Of a stretch of DNA of 64,000 bases, positions 9,063-18,715 are shown piece after piece; positions within the stretch are counted from its first letter, which is position 1; the number at the start of each line of letters is the position of its first letter. Source of the stretch: Pseudooceanicola lipolyticus (GTDB lineage Bacteria; Pseudomonadota; Alphaproteobacteria; Rhodobacterales; Rhodobacteraceae); contig NZ_PGTB01000001.1 in the NCBI RefSeq assembly GCF_002786325.1, positions 186,001-250,000 of the forward strand, written 5' to 3'. The notes beneath the pieces are model-generated. The model was not told the origin of the DNA, made no database searches, and saw only the letters and a program-made list of their open reading frames with translations. Both the position numbers and the translations under genes were made by a program.

Positions 9063-10042
9063 CAGCCGACCCTCTCGCGCAGCCATTCGGCGGTTTCGCG
9101 GATGGCACGGCGCGACACCTTCGCAATGGACATGGCCTCAAGAAAGGAGTGCACCGTTCCGGGATAAAGCCGCGCGGTCACGTCCACCCCGGCCTCGCGC
9201 AGCGCCGCCTCGAACCCGATGTTCGAGTCGTAGAGCACGTCGCAGTCGGTCATCACCATCAGCGTCTGCGGCAGTCCCGCCTTGCTGTGCGCACGAATGG
9301 GGGAGGCCCAGGGGTGGGTGATATCTTCTGGCGTTCGCATATATTGCATCTGGAACCACACCATCATGTGGGTGGTCAAAAGGTAGGACCCGCCGCCCCA
9401 TTTCACGACCGATTCCGTGAAGATGTTCAGATCGTAAGAGCCGTAGTTCAGTATCATCCCCGCCGGCAGCACCTTGCCTTCATCGCGCCGTTTAAGGCTG
9501 GTGGCGGCGGTCAGGTTCGCCCCGGCGCTGTCACCGCCCATAGCCAATCGCGCCGGATCGAAGCCCAGTTCGTCGGCATGTTCAAACAGCCAGTCGAGCA
9601 CATCATCCAGTTCCTCCACCGGCTGTGGAAACCGGGCCTCGGGCGCGCGGGAATAGTCGACACCGATCACGATCATCTTCGCTGCTTCGGCATATTCGCG
9701 CATCAGCCGGTCATGGGTATCAACCGAGAACAGCACCCAGCCTCCGCCCGGAAGATAGAGGAAGGCGCCCTTTGCCGTGACCCCCTCGGGCCGGTGCAGG
9801 CGCATCCGAAGCTCGCCATGGCGCGTCGGGATCATCCGTTCCTCGGTGCGGGCCATAATCGGTCCACCCTCGAACCACTGGCGCCGGGTCTCCAGCGCCA
9901 GCAAACGCGCCTGCGGGGCGCTGAGCGTTTCGCGCGGCGGGTAACCGCGCCCAGCCTCCATCGAACGGCGAACGAATTCGGCGATTTCGGGGTCGAGCAC
10001 GTCAAGCGGATCTGCCGCGACGGCGGGAAGGTCGAGGGTCAT
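9062..10042 (-). CDS. Alpha/beta hydrolase (hormone-sensitive lipase-like esterase family)
   Basis: About 326 residues. The nucleophile elbow is AMGGDSAGANLTA. The acid is in TLMVMTDCDVLYDSN and the catalytic His in YPGTVHSFLEAM. The usual oxyanion-hole HGGG motif reads LPGGGW, so Pro replaces the first His. The region around VDYSRAPEARFPQPVEELDDVLDWL is typical of the HSL group. It is coupled by ATGA to both neighbours in the Dpp/amidase operon. Likely a cytoplasmic carboxylesterase for the imported substrate; chain-length preference is unknown. Confidence 0.9.
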   Translation of the reverse strand: MTLDLPAVAADPLDVLDPEIAEFVRRSMEAGRGYPPRETLSAPQARLLALETRRQWFEGGPIMARTEERMIPTRHGELRMRLHRPEGVTAKGAFLYLPGGGWVLFSVDTHDRLMREYAEAAKMIVIGVDYSRAPEARFPQPVEELDDVLDWLFEHADELGFDPARLAMGGDSAGANLTAATSLKRRDEGKVLPAGMILNYGSYDLNIFTESVVKWGGGSYLLTTHMMVWFQMQYMRTPEDITHPWASPIRAHSKAGLPQTLMVMTDCDVLYDSNIGFEAALREAGVDVTARLYPGTVHSFLEAMSIAKVSRRAIRETAEWLRERVG

Positions 10043-11688
10043 GCAATAGCTCCGTTCAGAAACTGTGACTGGTCCGGGGCGCTGCGCCCGGCAAAGAATT
10101 CGCGCCCCGGAACGGCGTCCAGCAGACGGCGCGTGTAGGGGTCTTGCGGGCGCTCAAACAGCGCCTGCGTCTCGTTCTGCTCGACGATACGACCACGGCT
10201 CATCACGACGACACGGTCGGCAATTTCGCGAGCAACACGCAGGTCGTGGGTGATGAACAGCATCGACAATCCGATCTCGGCTTTCAGCTCGGACAACAGA
10301 TCGAGGACCTGCGCCTGCACCGAAACATCGAGCGCCGAGACCGCCTCGTCGGCGATCAGAAATTCAGGCTTGAGGGCGAGGGCGCGCGCGATGCAGACGC
10401 GCTGGCGCTGGCCGCCAGAGAACTCGTGCGGAAAGCGCCCGAAGGCCTGCGGGCCAAGGCCGACGCGATCCAGCCAGCGGCGCGCCTCGGCGGTGGCCTC
10501 GTGGCGCGAGGTGCCGAAGGCCATTGGCCCGCGCACGATGCTTTCTCCCACCGGCAATCTGGGGTCGAGGCTGGCATAGGGATCCTGGAACACGATCTGC
10601 GCCCGACGCCGAAAATTGCGCAGGGCGTGGCGGTTCATATTGCGGACATTGCGACCGCAATACAGGATGGCGCCGCCGTCCGGTTCGATCAGCCGCAAGA
10701 TCATTCGGGCCAACGTGGATTTGCCCGATCCGCTTTCGCCCACGACGGCCAATGTATCGCCCCGGTCCAGCCGGCAACACACGTTCTCGGCGGCGACCAC
10801 GCGTCGTGGAGGGCTGAACATGCCCTGCCGAGTGACAAAGGTTTTTTCCAGCGCCTTGATCTCAAGCAACGGCTCAGGCGCATCTGGACGATGTCGAAAG
10901 GCCCCTTTTCCCGGCACGGCCTCCAGCAGCATCCGGGTATAGTCGCAGCGAGGCGAATGAAGGACTTCGGCAGCCGCGCCCTGTTCCACCACTTCGCCCT
11001 GTCGCAACACCACGACCCTGTCGGCGATGTCGGCGACAACGCCGATATCATGCGTGATGAACAGCACGCCCATGCCGCGTTCGCGTTGCAGCCGGCGGAT
11101 CAGGTCGAGGATCTGGCGCTGGGTCGTCACGTCAAGCGCGGTGGTCGGCTCATCCGCGATCAGCAATCGCGGGTTATTCGACAATGCCATGGCGATCATG
11201 ACGCGCTGGCGCTGCCCCCCCGAAAGCTGGAAAGGAAACGCCCCGGCCAACCGGGCCGGATCGGGCAGGCCGACCTGTTCGAACAGCTCTTGGACACGCG
11301 TGGAAATCTCTGCCTTTGGCAAGCGTAGGGTGTGGACGCGGATCGCTTCGGCGACCTGTGCACCCACCTTCTTGAGCGGGTTCAGCGCGGTGAGCGGCTC
11401 TTGGAAGATCATCGAGATCCCGGCGCCGCGCAGGCTGCGCATTCTCTCAGCGCCTGCGGTTAGAAGGTCGGCGTCCTCAAAGAGAATCCGCCCGCCATCC
11501 GCATGCACCATTGGCGGCAACAATCCCAAAAGCGCGTGGGCGATCATCGATTTGCCCGAGCCGCTTTCGCCGACAAGGCACACGATCTGGTCGGGTTCGA
11601 TATTGAAGCTCACTTTGCTGACGGCACGGGCGCGATCGGCGCCCTTGGGCAGCGCTATGGAGAGTGAATCTACGGTCAGAAGAGTCAT
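10039..11688 (-). CDS. Peptide-type ABC transporter ATP-binding protein, fused DppD-DppF
   Basis: One chain of about 549 residues with two complete nucleotide-binding domains. Domain 1 (about 1-265) has Walker A GESGSGKSMIAH, signature [15 protein letters not shown] and Walker [13 protein letters not shown]. Domain 2 (about 275-549) has GESGSGKSTLAR, FSGGQRQRVCIARAL and LIADEAVSALD, with Ala replacing Pro after the Walker B Glu. The start at 11688 (MTLLTVDSLSIAL) overlaps the permease stop by ATGA. The fusion replaces the separate DppD and DppF subunits seen in the second Dpp system at 35-37 kb. Confidence 0.95.
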   Translation of the reverse strand: MTLLTVDSLSIALPKGADRARAVSKVSFNIEPDQIVCLVGESGSGKSMIAHALLGLLPPMVHADGGRILFEDADLLTAGAERMRSLRGAGISMIFQEPLTALNPLKKVGAQVAEAIRVHTLRLPKAEISTRVQELFEQVGLPDPARLAGAFPFQLSGGQRQRVMIAMALSNNPRLLIADEPTTALDVTTQRQILDLIRRLQRERGMGVLFITHDIGVVADIADRVVVLRQGEVVEQGAAAEVLHSPRCDYTRMLLEAVPGKGAFRHRPDAPEPLLEIKALEKTFVTRQGMFSPPRRVVAAENVCCRLDRGDTLAVVGESGSGKSTLARMILRLIEPDGGAILYCGRNVRNMNRHALRNFRRRAQIVFQDPYASLDPRLPVGESIVRGPMAFGTSRHEATAEARRWLDRVGLGPQAFGRFPHEFSGGQRQRVCIARALALKPEFLIADEAVSALDVSVQAQVLDLLSELKAEIGLSMLFITHDLRVAREIADRVVVMSRGRIVEQNETQALFERPQDPYTRRLLDAVPGREFFAGRSAPDQSQFLNGAIA

Positions 11689-12515
11689 GCGCGCGAAATC
11701 CTCGGGTTCAGGGCATCGTTCAGGGCCTCCCCCACCAAATTGATCGCCACGACGGTGACCAGGATGGCGAGACCGGGAAAGACGCTCATCCACCAGGCCT
11801 GACGGATGACCGTGCGCCCCGCGCCGACCATGTAGCCCCAGCTCATGTGATTGGGATCGCCAAGACCCATGAAGGACAGGGCCGCTTCGATCAGGATCGC
11901 CGCGGCCACCGTAAGCGAGCCGGTGACGATGATCGGAGAAATCGCATTGGGCAGCACATGGCGCAGCAAGACAGACAGGCTCGATTGGCCCTGGCAACGC
12001 GCCGCCTGAACGAACTCGCGCTGCGCCACGGACTTGACCTGCGCACGTGTCAGGCGGGCCAGCGGCGGCCAACTGACCAGCCCTATGCCCAGGATGATGG
12101 TGCCGATCGAAGGCGTCATGATCGCCACCAGGAGGATCGCCAGCACGAAATTGGGGATGGTCTGGAAGATTTCGGTAACCCGCACCAGCAAGGTTTCGAT
12201 CCCGCCACCGGCAAAGCCGGCAACGGCGCCGATGCTGACCCCGATGACCAGCGCAGCGGAGGTCGCGGCAATTCCGATCAGCAGTGAAACCCGCGCACCA
12301 TGCATGACACCTGCGGCGATGTCGCGCCCCATTGTGTCCGAGCCCAGCACCATGCCCGCTTCACCCGGACGGGCAAAGGGCATCCCTGCCATGTTCCAGG
12401 GGGAGCCGGGGTAGAGCACCGGCGCCAGCGCGGCGATCGCGCAGACCCCGGCCAGCAAGATCAGACCAACGATGCCCGCCGGCCGGGTGAGGAAAGTTTT
12501 CAGAGTTTTGTTCAT
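11685..12515 (-). CDS. Peptide-type ABC transporter permease, DppC family
   Basis: Inner-membrane permease of 276 residues. It opens with a short cytoplasmic end and a first membrane segment (PAGIVGLILLAGVCAIAALAP). The periplasmic GSDTMGRDIAAGVMHGARVSL is the DppC/OppC hallmark. The EAA coupling loop is REFVQAARCQGQSSLSVLLRHVLPN. The C-terminal LVGEALNDALNPRI is also typical. It forms the heterodimeric channel with the upstream DppB-type gene, which lies 3 bp away. Confidence 0.93.
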   Translation of the reverse strand: MNKTLKTFLTRPAGIVGLILLAGVCAIAALAPVLYPGSPWNMAGMPFARPGEAGMVLGSDTMGRDIAAGVMHGARVSLLIGIAATSAALVIGVSIGAVAGFAGGGIETLLVRVTEIFQTIPNFVLAILLVAIMTPSIGTIILGIGLVSWPPLARLTRAQVKSVAQREFVQAARCQGQSSLSVLLRHVLPNAISPIIVTGSLTVAAAILIEAALSFMGLGDPNHMSWGYMVGAGRTVIRQAWWMSVFPGLAILVTVVAINLVGEALNDALNPRISRA

Positions 12516-12518
12516 CTT

Positions 12519-13496
12519 CTATCTCGCGGCCAGCCGGGGATCGACCAATCGGTGGATCAGGTCGGTCAGGAGGTTCACGGCGATCACCAGGATCGACATC
12601 ACAAGGAACAGCCCCAACAGAACCGGGTAATCCCGTGTGGTCACCGCATCGAAGGTCAGCCGACCAAGGCCGGGCCAGGAAAACACCGTTTCGACCACCA
12701 CCGCGCCACCCACCAGCGCACCGATCTGAAGGCCGGCAAAGGTGATCACCGGCAGGGCGGCGTTGCGCAACATGTGGCCGCGCAGAATGGCCCCCTCGGT
12801 AAGCCCCTTGGCGCGGGCGGTTTTTACATGGTCCTCACCGGCCACCTCGATCAGCGACGATCGCATCAGGCGCGTGTATACCGCCATGTAGATCGCCGAC
12901 AGCGTGACCGCCGGCATCAGCAGGTGCTTGGCCACATCCCAGGCATATTGCAGCGTGCCAAAGCCGGCCGCACGCATGTCGCTATAGCCATAGGCCGGCA
13001 GCCATTCGAGCTGGATCGAGAACACCAGCACCAGCATCAGACCCAGCCAGAACACCGGCGTCGCGTAAAGCAGCAATGCCACCATCGAAATCGCGATGTC
13101 CGACCATCGTCCGTGCCGCAGTCCGGCCAGCGCGCCAAAGGTCACGCCACCGATCAACGACATAAAGAACGCCGAAAGGGTCAGCAGCAAGGTTGGCCCG
13201 AGACGTTCCGCGATCAGGTCTGCCACCGCGCGACGCTGTCGGAAGGAATAGCCCAGGTCGAAGGTGACCACTTTGCCGAGATACGTGCCAAGCTGCACGA
13301 GGTAGGGTTTGTCGAGCCCGTATTCCGCGCGGGTCTGGGCGATGAACTGCTCGTCCGTGGCACCTGACTGACCCGCGATCACCGTCGCGGGATCACCCGG
13401 CGCCGCCCGCACCAGTACGAAATTGATCGTTGCGATGACGAGGATCGCGAACACGATCCCCGCCACGCGCGACAGGAGATGTCGCAGCACTTCCAT
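12519..13496 (-). CDS. Peptide-type ABC transporter permease, DppB family
   Basis: Inner-membrane permease of 325 residues. The N-terminus (LLSRVAGIVFAILVIATINFVLVR then APGDPA) and the later YGLDKPYLVQLGTYLGKVVTFDLGYSFR are DppB-type. The coupling loop is DHVKTARAKGLTEGAILRGHMLRNA, and the end LTDLIHRLVDPRLAAR is family-typical. The gene abuts the binding-protein stop, so the order is binding protein, B, C, fused ATPase. Confidence 0.93.
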   Translation of the reverse strand: MEVLRHLLSRVAGIVFAILVIATINFVLVRAAPGDPATVIAGQSGATDEQFIAQTRAEYGLDKPYLVQLGTYLGKVVTFDLGYSFRQRRAVADLIAERLGPTLLLTLSAFFMSLIGGVTFGALAGLRHGRWSDIAISMVALLLYATPVFWLGLMLVLVFSIQLEWLPAYGYSDMRAAGFGTLQYAWDVAKHLLMPAVTLSAIYMAVYTRLMRSSLIEVAGEDHVKTARAKGLTEGAILRGHMLRNAALPVITFAGLQIGALVGGAVVVETVFSWPGLGRLTFDAVTTRDYPVLLGLFLVMSILVIAVNLLTDLIHRLVDPRLAAR

Positions 13497-15082
13497 CAGC
13501 CCCAGCGCGCTTCGCCAAAGTTGCCGTTCACCCCGGTCGCCCCGGTGATCAGGTTCTGAAGACCGCTGGCATAGAGGGTTGGATAGTGTTGTTCAGTCAG
13601 CCAAAGCACCGGTACTTCATCGGTCAGGATTTTCTGCACCTCGCTGTAAAGCTGCTGGCGCTCGTCTTCCGAGGTGGAAATGGCCGCCCGGGCAAAAAGG
13701 TCGTCGACCTTCGGGTTCTCGTAGCCTTCAGTGTTGGAGAACAACACGCCTTTTCGGATGTTCGAACTGATATAGGTGCGCGCCACTCCAAGCGCCGGGT
13801 CACCAAACTGGTAAAGCATGTTGGTGGTGACATCGTAGTCCCAATTACCAACCGAGGTGCCCCAGCCCGCGACATCGGTGGACACCAGATTCACCTCGAT
13901 CCCGGCCGACTGCATGGTCTGCCGGAAATACTCGGCCGTTCGCGTCCAGACTTCGCCATAGGGCGAGACCAGGAAGTTGATCGTTGTACGGATGCCGTTG
14001 GCGTCCGGTGTCAGGCCCATGTCGTCGAGCAGCGCGATCGCCGCATCGACATCGTAGGGATAGGTCGTGACGTTCGGATCGTGGAACTTGGTGGTCGAAG
14101 CGATGGGCCCGATCGCGGGGCGGGCCAGGCCGAACATGATCCGGTCGACCACAAAATCGCGGTCGATGAGATGCATCATCGCCTTGCGGAAGCGCACGTC
14201 GTTGAACGGTTCGCGGCGCAGGTTGATATCGTACCACATCACCGGGCTGAAGAATTCATACCCCTTCGTCGTCAGTTCAAGCTCTGGCATCGCTGCGAGG
14301 CGCTGAACGTCAAAGGTTTCGATGTCGCCCCATTGTGCGACCTGGGCCTGACCGGTTTCCATCGCCACAGAGCGCGAGGCGGCGTCCGGGATGATCTGGT
14401 AGTAAATTTCGGAAAGGCCCGGCTGGCCCGGCATGTAGTAATCTTCATTGGCGGTCAGGTGAATGTGACTGCCCCGCACCCATTCGACAAATTTGAACGG
14501 GCCGGTCCCGATCGGAGTGTCGTTGGCCGGGTTATTTCTGAAATCCGTGCCTTCATAGATATGGGCGGGAACGATCGGTGCCGACGAGCTTTCGAAGGCA
14601 AGAAGAAAGGGTGCGAAAGGCGACTTGAGTGTGAAGACCACGGTCTGCGGGTCTGGCGCTTCGATGCTTTCGCAGCGTTCAAAGGTGGTGCGGGCACGGG
14701 GATGAACCTCGCGCAGGAAGACGTCGCACGAGAACACCACATCGGCGGCGCTGAACGGTGCGCCATCGTGCCATTTCACATCGTCCTGAAGAGTAAATGT
14801 ATAGGTCAGCCCGTCTTCGGAAACCGTCCAGCTTTTTGCAAGCTGTGGCTGAGGATTCAGCTCGAAATCATAGGTCAGCAGGCTTTCGTACATCTTGCCA
14901 CCAACCACGCCGGTCGGCGTCTGCTGGTTCAGCGCCAGGTTCAAGAGCGGCGGTTCGGGCTGGATGATCGCGGTCAGCCCACCATTCGACCCCTGCGCAT
15001 AGGCGACGCCATCACCGAACAGTCGGACGGCTGACAGCGCCGCGCCAGATGCAAGAAGCTTGGTGAAGTCACGTCTCTTCAT
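13496..15082 (-). CDS. ABC transporter substrate-binding protein, family 5 (peptide/nickel/opine type)
   Basis: First gene of the Dpp/amidase operon, 528 residues. The N-terminus MKRRDFTKLLASGAALSAVRLFGDGVAYAQ is a twin-arginine (Tat) signal with the RRDF motif and cleavage near AYAQ. The SBP_bac_5 body shows ESLLTYDFELNPQPQLAKSW, VKWHDGAPFSAADVVFS, PIGTGPFKFVEW and FRKAMMHLIDRDFVVD. Tat export of a family 5 binding protein implies folding before export. The ligand is unknown; the co-encoded amidase and esterase point to an amide- or ester-containing compound rather than a plain peptide. Confidence 0.93.
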   Translation of the reverse strand: MKRRDFTKLLASGAALSAVRLFGDGVAYAQGSNGGLTAIIQPEPPLLNLALNQQTPTGVVGGKMYESLLTYDFELNPQPQLAKSWTVSEDGLTYTFTLQDDVKWHDGAPFSAADVVFSCDVFLREVHPRARTTFERCESIEAPDPQTVVFTLKSPFAPFLLAFESSSAPIVPAHIYEGTDFRNNPANDTPIGTGPFKFVEWVRGSHIHLTANEDYYMPGQPGLSEIYYQIIPDAASRSVAMETGQAQVAQWGDIETFDVQRLAAMPELELTTKGYEFFSPVMWYDINLRREPFNDVRFRKAMMHLIDRDFVVDRIMFGLARPAIGPIASTTKFHDPNVTTYPYDVDAAIALLDDMGLTPDANGIRTTINFLVSPYGEVWTRTAEYFRQTMQSAGIEVNLVSTDVAGWGTSVGNWDYDVTTNMLYQFGDPALGVARTYISSNIRKGVLFSNTEGYENPKVDDLFARAAISTSEDERQQLYSEVQKILTDEVPVLWLTEQHYPTLYASGLQNLITGATGVNGNFGEARWG

Positions 15083-15365
15083 AGGAATACCCTCTCTGTT
15101 GGCGGCCCGCTGGCCGCATCATTTCTCGGGCTCTGGTGGCCCCGATGAATTCTGATGCTACGCGACGAACACCGAGACATCGTCGCGATAAGGACAAGTA
15201 ATGCTTCCGCCGGGTCTTGCGGCAAGCGCACCAAGTACAACTGGCCTAAACGCGATGCTTCTGTGCCCAGAGCCGATAATGGGCCGCCCGTTGACTGCGC
15301 ACTGTCCACCGGGATCCGGCCTGCGGCCGATCCATGGCTCGCAATAAATGACAAAGGACAGCCAG

Positions 15366-16289
15366 ATGCGCGTTGCATTGATCAACCAAGGTCCCCGGCT
15401 CGATTTTCTAGATACGCGCCTGCAAGAGGTGTTGCCCGCTGCCGAGCTGGTGCATTGGCCTGATCCGGGCGCGATGGAGGCCGAGATCGCGGTCTGTTGG
15501 AACCCCGAGCACGGAACGCTTGCGCGGATGCGCAAGCTGCGGCTGGTTCATTCCATCGGGGCCGGAGTGGACAACCTGATGGCCGATCCCGGCCTGCCGG
15601 ACGTGCCGGTCTGTCGTATTCGCGACGACGACCTAGCAGTGGCGATGGCGGAATATTGTCATTGGTCGGTGCTGTGGTTCCAGCGCGGTTTTGACCGCAT
15701 CGTTGCCCAACAAGCAGCGCGCCGCTGGGATCGTTTTGCACAACGTCCGGCCGCGGATTGCCGGGTCGGCATTCTGGGGCTGGGCAGCATTGGGCAGGTG
15801 GTGGCGAGACGTCTTGCCGATCTGGGCTATCCTGTCAGCGGCTGGTCGCGTGGCGCAAAGAGCATTCCCGGCATCACCTGTCTGCACGGAACGCAGGGCC
15901 TGCAGGCGGTGCTGGAAAACGCCGATGTGCTGATCTGCTTGCTGCCTCTCACGCCATCGACCCGCGGCCTGCTCGACCAAGCGCGGCTGTCGCAGCTGCC
16001 CAGGGGCGCCGGCCTGGTCCTGTGCTCGCGCGGAGAGCATCTTGTCGCGCCCGACCTGCTTGCCCTGATCGCGCAGGGACAGCTCGCCGGCGCCGTCCTG
16101 GATGTCTTCGAGCAAGAGCCGCTGCCGGCAGATCATCCGCTATGGGCCGAACCGCGCGTTCTTGTCACGCCGCACATGGCTGCGCTGACCAAACCCCGCC
16201 GCATTGCCGAGCAGATTGCCGAAAATATCCGGCGGCTGGATGCCCGGCTGCCATTGCTGAACCTGGTCGACCGGACGAATGGCTACTGA
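15366..16289 (+). CDS. 2-hydroxyacid dehydrogenase, GhrA type (glyoxylate/hydroxypyruvate reductase)
   Basis: About 307 residues; NAD(P)H-dependent reduction of 2-oxoacids such as glyoxylate or hydroxypyruvate is the known activity of this group. The Rossmann motif is GILGLGSIGQVVARRL. The catalytic Arg is in LCSRGEHLV, Glu in DVFEQEPLP and His in TPHMAAL. The start at 15366 (MRVALINQG) has AAGGA upstream; an ATG at 15348 would add six residues. It stands alone between two - strand operons. Its role may be removal of an oxoacid from the neighbouring catabolic pathways. Confidence 0.88.
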   Translation: MRVALINQGPRLDFLDTRLQEVLPAAELVHWPDPGAMEAEIAVCWNPEHGTLARMRKLRLVHSIGAGVDNLMADPGLPDVPVCRIRDDDLAVAMAEYCHWSVLWFQRGFDRIVAQQAARRWDRFAQRPAADCRVGILGLGSIGQVVARRLADLGYPVSGWSRGAKSIPGITCLHGTQGLQAVLENADVLICLLPLTPSTRGLLDQARLSQLPRGAGLVLCSRGEHLVAPDLLALIAQGQLAGAVLDVFEQEPLPADHPLWAEPRVLVTPHMAALTKPRRIAEQIAENIRRLDARLPLLNLVDRTNGY

Positions 16290-16577
16290 CTGGGACGGAT
16301 GTCACGACCAGCACCTTCGGCGGCGAATGCCACAGCAGTGGTGAACTACGCGCGTGAGGGCGAAAGGGCAGCATGGCTCGACGCGGCCAGAGCCAGTTTT
16401 CCACGCCTGTTCACTGTTATGCCCGTCCTCTTCGACTAAAGGGCCATCTGTATTTTGGCGCGCTGTGGGGCGGTTTTGAAACCGGCTGTAGATTCCCAAC
16501 TGCGAAGACCGGCGGCGGCCGACAGCGGATACCGTCGGAGCAAGGGGGAGAGAGCGCGAGTTCGGGAAATCCGAAGT

Positions 16578-17249
16578 CTAAAGCCCGGCCGATGCGCCCA
16601 AGGCCATGACCGCAGCCGCAGCGACCGGATCGACGACGCGGATACCGATCTCTTGCTCAAGCGCCCTGCGGCGGGGCGAAAAGCCCGCGCAGCCCAATAC
16701 AATCGCGCCGGCACCCAGGTCGCGCAGTCGGGCGCCGACTTCCAGCGTCTGTTGAAACACCTCCTCGCTTTGGCCCGCGTCTTCGGCCGACACGTTGTCC
16801 AGCGGCAGTTCCGCAGCCATGCGCGCTTCCACTCCCATTTGGCGGATGCGCAGGCGATGCCGTGCAACCGAGGCCGGGCCGAGCGCGACGATGCCAAACA
16901 AATCCGCCTGTGCCATGGCGCTTAGAATGCCGGCTTCTTGAATACCGATGACGGGCTGGCGCACCAATGTCCGGCACAGATCAACGCCTGGATCGGAAAA
17001 ACAGGCAACCACGAAGGCCGACGCATCGGGGCGCGATTGCACAATGGCTGCCACGTTCAACGCGGCTTCGGCGCTGTCTTTCATGGTTGAAATGGTGGCG
17101 GGGCCATGCGCAATTCCGATGCACTCGAACTCCGGCCCATCCATGCATCGAAACGGCGCAACGCTGCGCGCGATTTCCTCGGTTACCTTCACCGAGGAGT
17201 TTGGGTTGATGATGACAATCGGCCCTGTGCGTGCCTTGCTATCGCTCAT
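16578..17249 (-). CDS. hyuA: Hydantoin racemase (Asp/Glu/hydantoin racemase family)
   Basis: 223 residues; interconverts D- and L-5-substituted hydantoins without cofactor. The N-terminus IVIINPNSSVKVTEEI is the family signature. The two catalytic cysteines are at Cys83 (VVACFSDPGVD) and Cys187 (VLGCAGFSP), the spacing expected for hydantoin racemases. It overlaps the hydantoinase stop by ATGA, which strongly supports the substrate assignment over aspartate or glutamate. It is the last gene of the operon. The symbol follows one published usage; hyu nomenclature differs between species. Confidence 0.9.
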   Translation of the reverse strand: MSDSKARTGPIVIINPNSSVKVTEEIARSVAPFRCMDGPEFECIGIAHGPATISTMKDSAEAALNVAAIVQSRPDASAFVVACFSDPGVDLCRTLVRQPVIGIQEAGILSAMAQADLFGIVALGPASVARHRLRIRQMGVEARMAAELPLDNVSAEDAGQSEEVFQQTLEVGARLRDLGAGAIVLGCAGFSPRRRALEQEIGIRVVDPVAAAAVMALGASAGL

Positions 17250-18694
17250 ATCTGGGCTCCGAAATTCTGCGCCGGGTCGCGCTCTTTGGCAAGGTAGCCG
17301 TCACCTAGCAACCTCATCGGCGCACGGGGAACGAATTTGCCTTGCCCTTCCTTGGCGATGAGGCGGCCTTTGTGTGTAATCAAAGCGCCACGGGTCATCA
17401 CCGTTTCCGGCAGGCCGGTCAATTCCAAGCCTTCGAACGGGGTGTAGTCCATGTTGTCATGCTGATCTTGCAGGCTCATGACCCGTGTCGCCTCCGGGTC
17501 CCAGATCGCAATATCGGCATCCATGCCTGGTGCGAGGCTGCCTTTGTCGGTCATTCCGAAGGTGCGCGCGGCATTGGTGGAAGACAGGCTGACGAATTGC
17601 TGCAGGCTGATCCGGCCCTTCACGACCCCTTCGGAGAACAGGTAGGGCAGCCGCGCGGCGATACCGGGCATGCCATTGCTGATCTGCGGGTAGGGAATAT
17701 CCCGGCCCTTGATGAATTTGCCGGTTTCGTCATAGCGATACGGCGCGTGATCCGAACTGACCGAGGTGAAAGTTCCGGATTTAACATGCTGCCACAGCGC
17801 CGCTTGCGTCGCTGCGTCCCTTAGCGGTGGCGAACAGACGAACTTCGCGCCCTCCATCCCCGGCCGGTCCAAATCATCGCGCGTGAAGGCCAGATATTGC
17901 GGGCAGGTTTCGGCAAAGAGCCGTGTTCCCGCGAGGATTTCGCGCTGAACAATCGCAGCGCCGCCCGCCGTGGACACGTGCACGATGAACAGGGGCGCAT
18001 CCACCAGTTTCGCCAACGAGATGGCACGGTTGATCGCCTCTTCCTCGGCAAGCTCGGGGCGGGAAATCGCATGGTATTTCGGCGCAACCAGCCCGGCCCG
18101 GGCAAGCCGGCCATTCATCCATTTCACCATGTCGTTGTTTTCGGCATGGACCATGGTGATCGCCCCATGATCGCGCGCAACACTCAGGATATCGAGCATA
18201 CCGCCGTCGCCGATGTTCATCATGTCATAGGTCATGAACACTTTGAACGAAGTGATCCCGCGTGCAAATGCGCGCGGCAACTGGTCCTGCAAAACCGCTT
18301 CGCTCGGGTCGGTGATAATCAGGTGGTAGCTGTAGTCGATCACCGAGCGCGCGGCGCGGGCGTCATAGGTGGCAATCACATCATCTACGGATTGCCCGCG
18401 ATGCTGCGCCGCGAAGGGAATGAACGACGAGTTTCCGCCGAAAGCGGCCGCTACCGAACCGGACAGGTAGTCATCCGCGCCCATCACACCCGAAGAGCTT
18501 TCCTGCGCGATATGGGCGTGGGCCTCGATTCCGCCCGGCATGACCAACCGGCCGCCAGCATCAATGCGCGCATCCCCGCCGCTCAGGTTCTCGGCAACCG
18601 CAACGATCCGGCCGTCGCGGATACCGATATCGCCCCTGGCAACGTCGCTGCTCGTGACCAGAGTGCCACCGTGAATCACCGTGTCGAATTGCAT
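17246..18694 (-). CDS. hydA: D-hydantoinase / dihydropyrimidinase
   Basis: 482 residues of the cyclic amidohydrolase family; opens 5-substituted hydantoins (or dihydropyrimidines) to N-carbamoyl amino acids. Metal ligands: His59 and His61 (GGIEAHAHI), carbamylated Lys151 (GITSFKVFMTYD), further His in HLIITDP and FIVHVSTAGG, and the Asp in SVSSDHAPY. The last motif, with DIAIWDP, is typical of dihydropyrimidinases. Neighbouring hydantoin racemase and D-carbamoylase genes favour a D-hydantoinase role in catabolism. Confidence 0.93.
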   Translation of the reverse strand: MQFDTVIHGGTLVTSSDVARGDIGIRDGRIVAVAENLSGGDARIDAGGRLVMPGGIEAHAHIAQESSSGVMGADDYLSGSVAAAFGGNSSFIPFAAQHRGQSVDDVIATYDARAARSVIDYSYHLIITDPSEAVLQDQLPRAFARGITSFKVFMTYDMMNIGDGGMLDILSVARDHGAITMVHAENNDMVKWMNGRLARAGLVAPKYHAISRPELAEEEAINRAISLAKLVDAPLFIVHVSTAGGAAIVQREILAGTRLFAETCPQYLAFTRDDLDRPGMEGAKFVCSPPLRDAATQAALWQHVKSGTFTSVSSDHAPYRYDETGKFIKGRDIPYPQISNGMPGIAARLPYLFSEGVVKGRISLQQFVSLSSTNAARTFGMTDKGSLAPGMDADIAIWDPEATRVMSLQDQHDNMDYTPFEGLELTGLPETVMTRGALITHKGRLIAKEGQGKFVPRAPMRLLGDGYLAKERDPAQNFGAQI

Positions 18695-18715
18695 TATGGC
18701 GCTCCTTGCTGGGGG

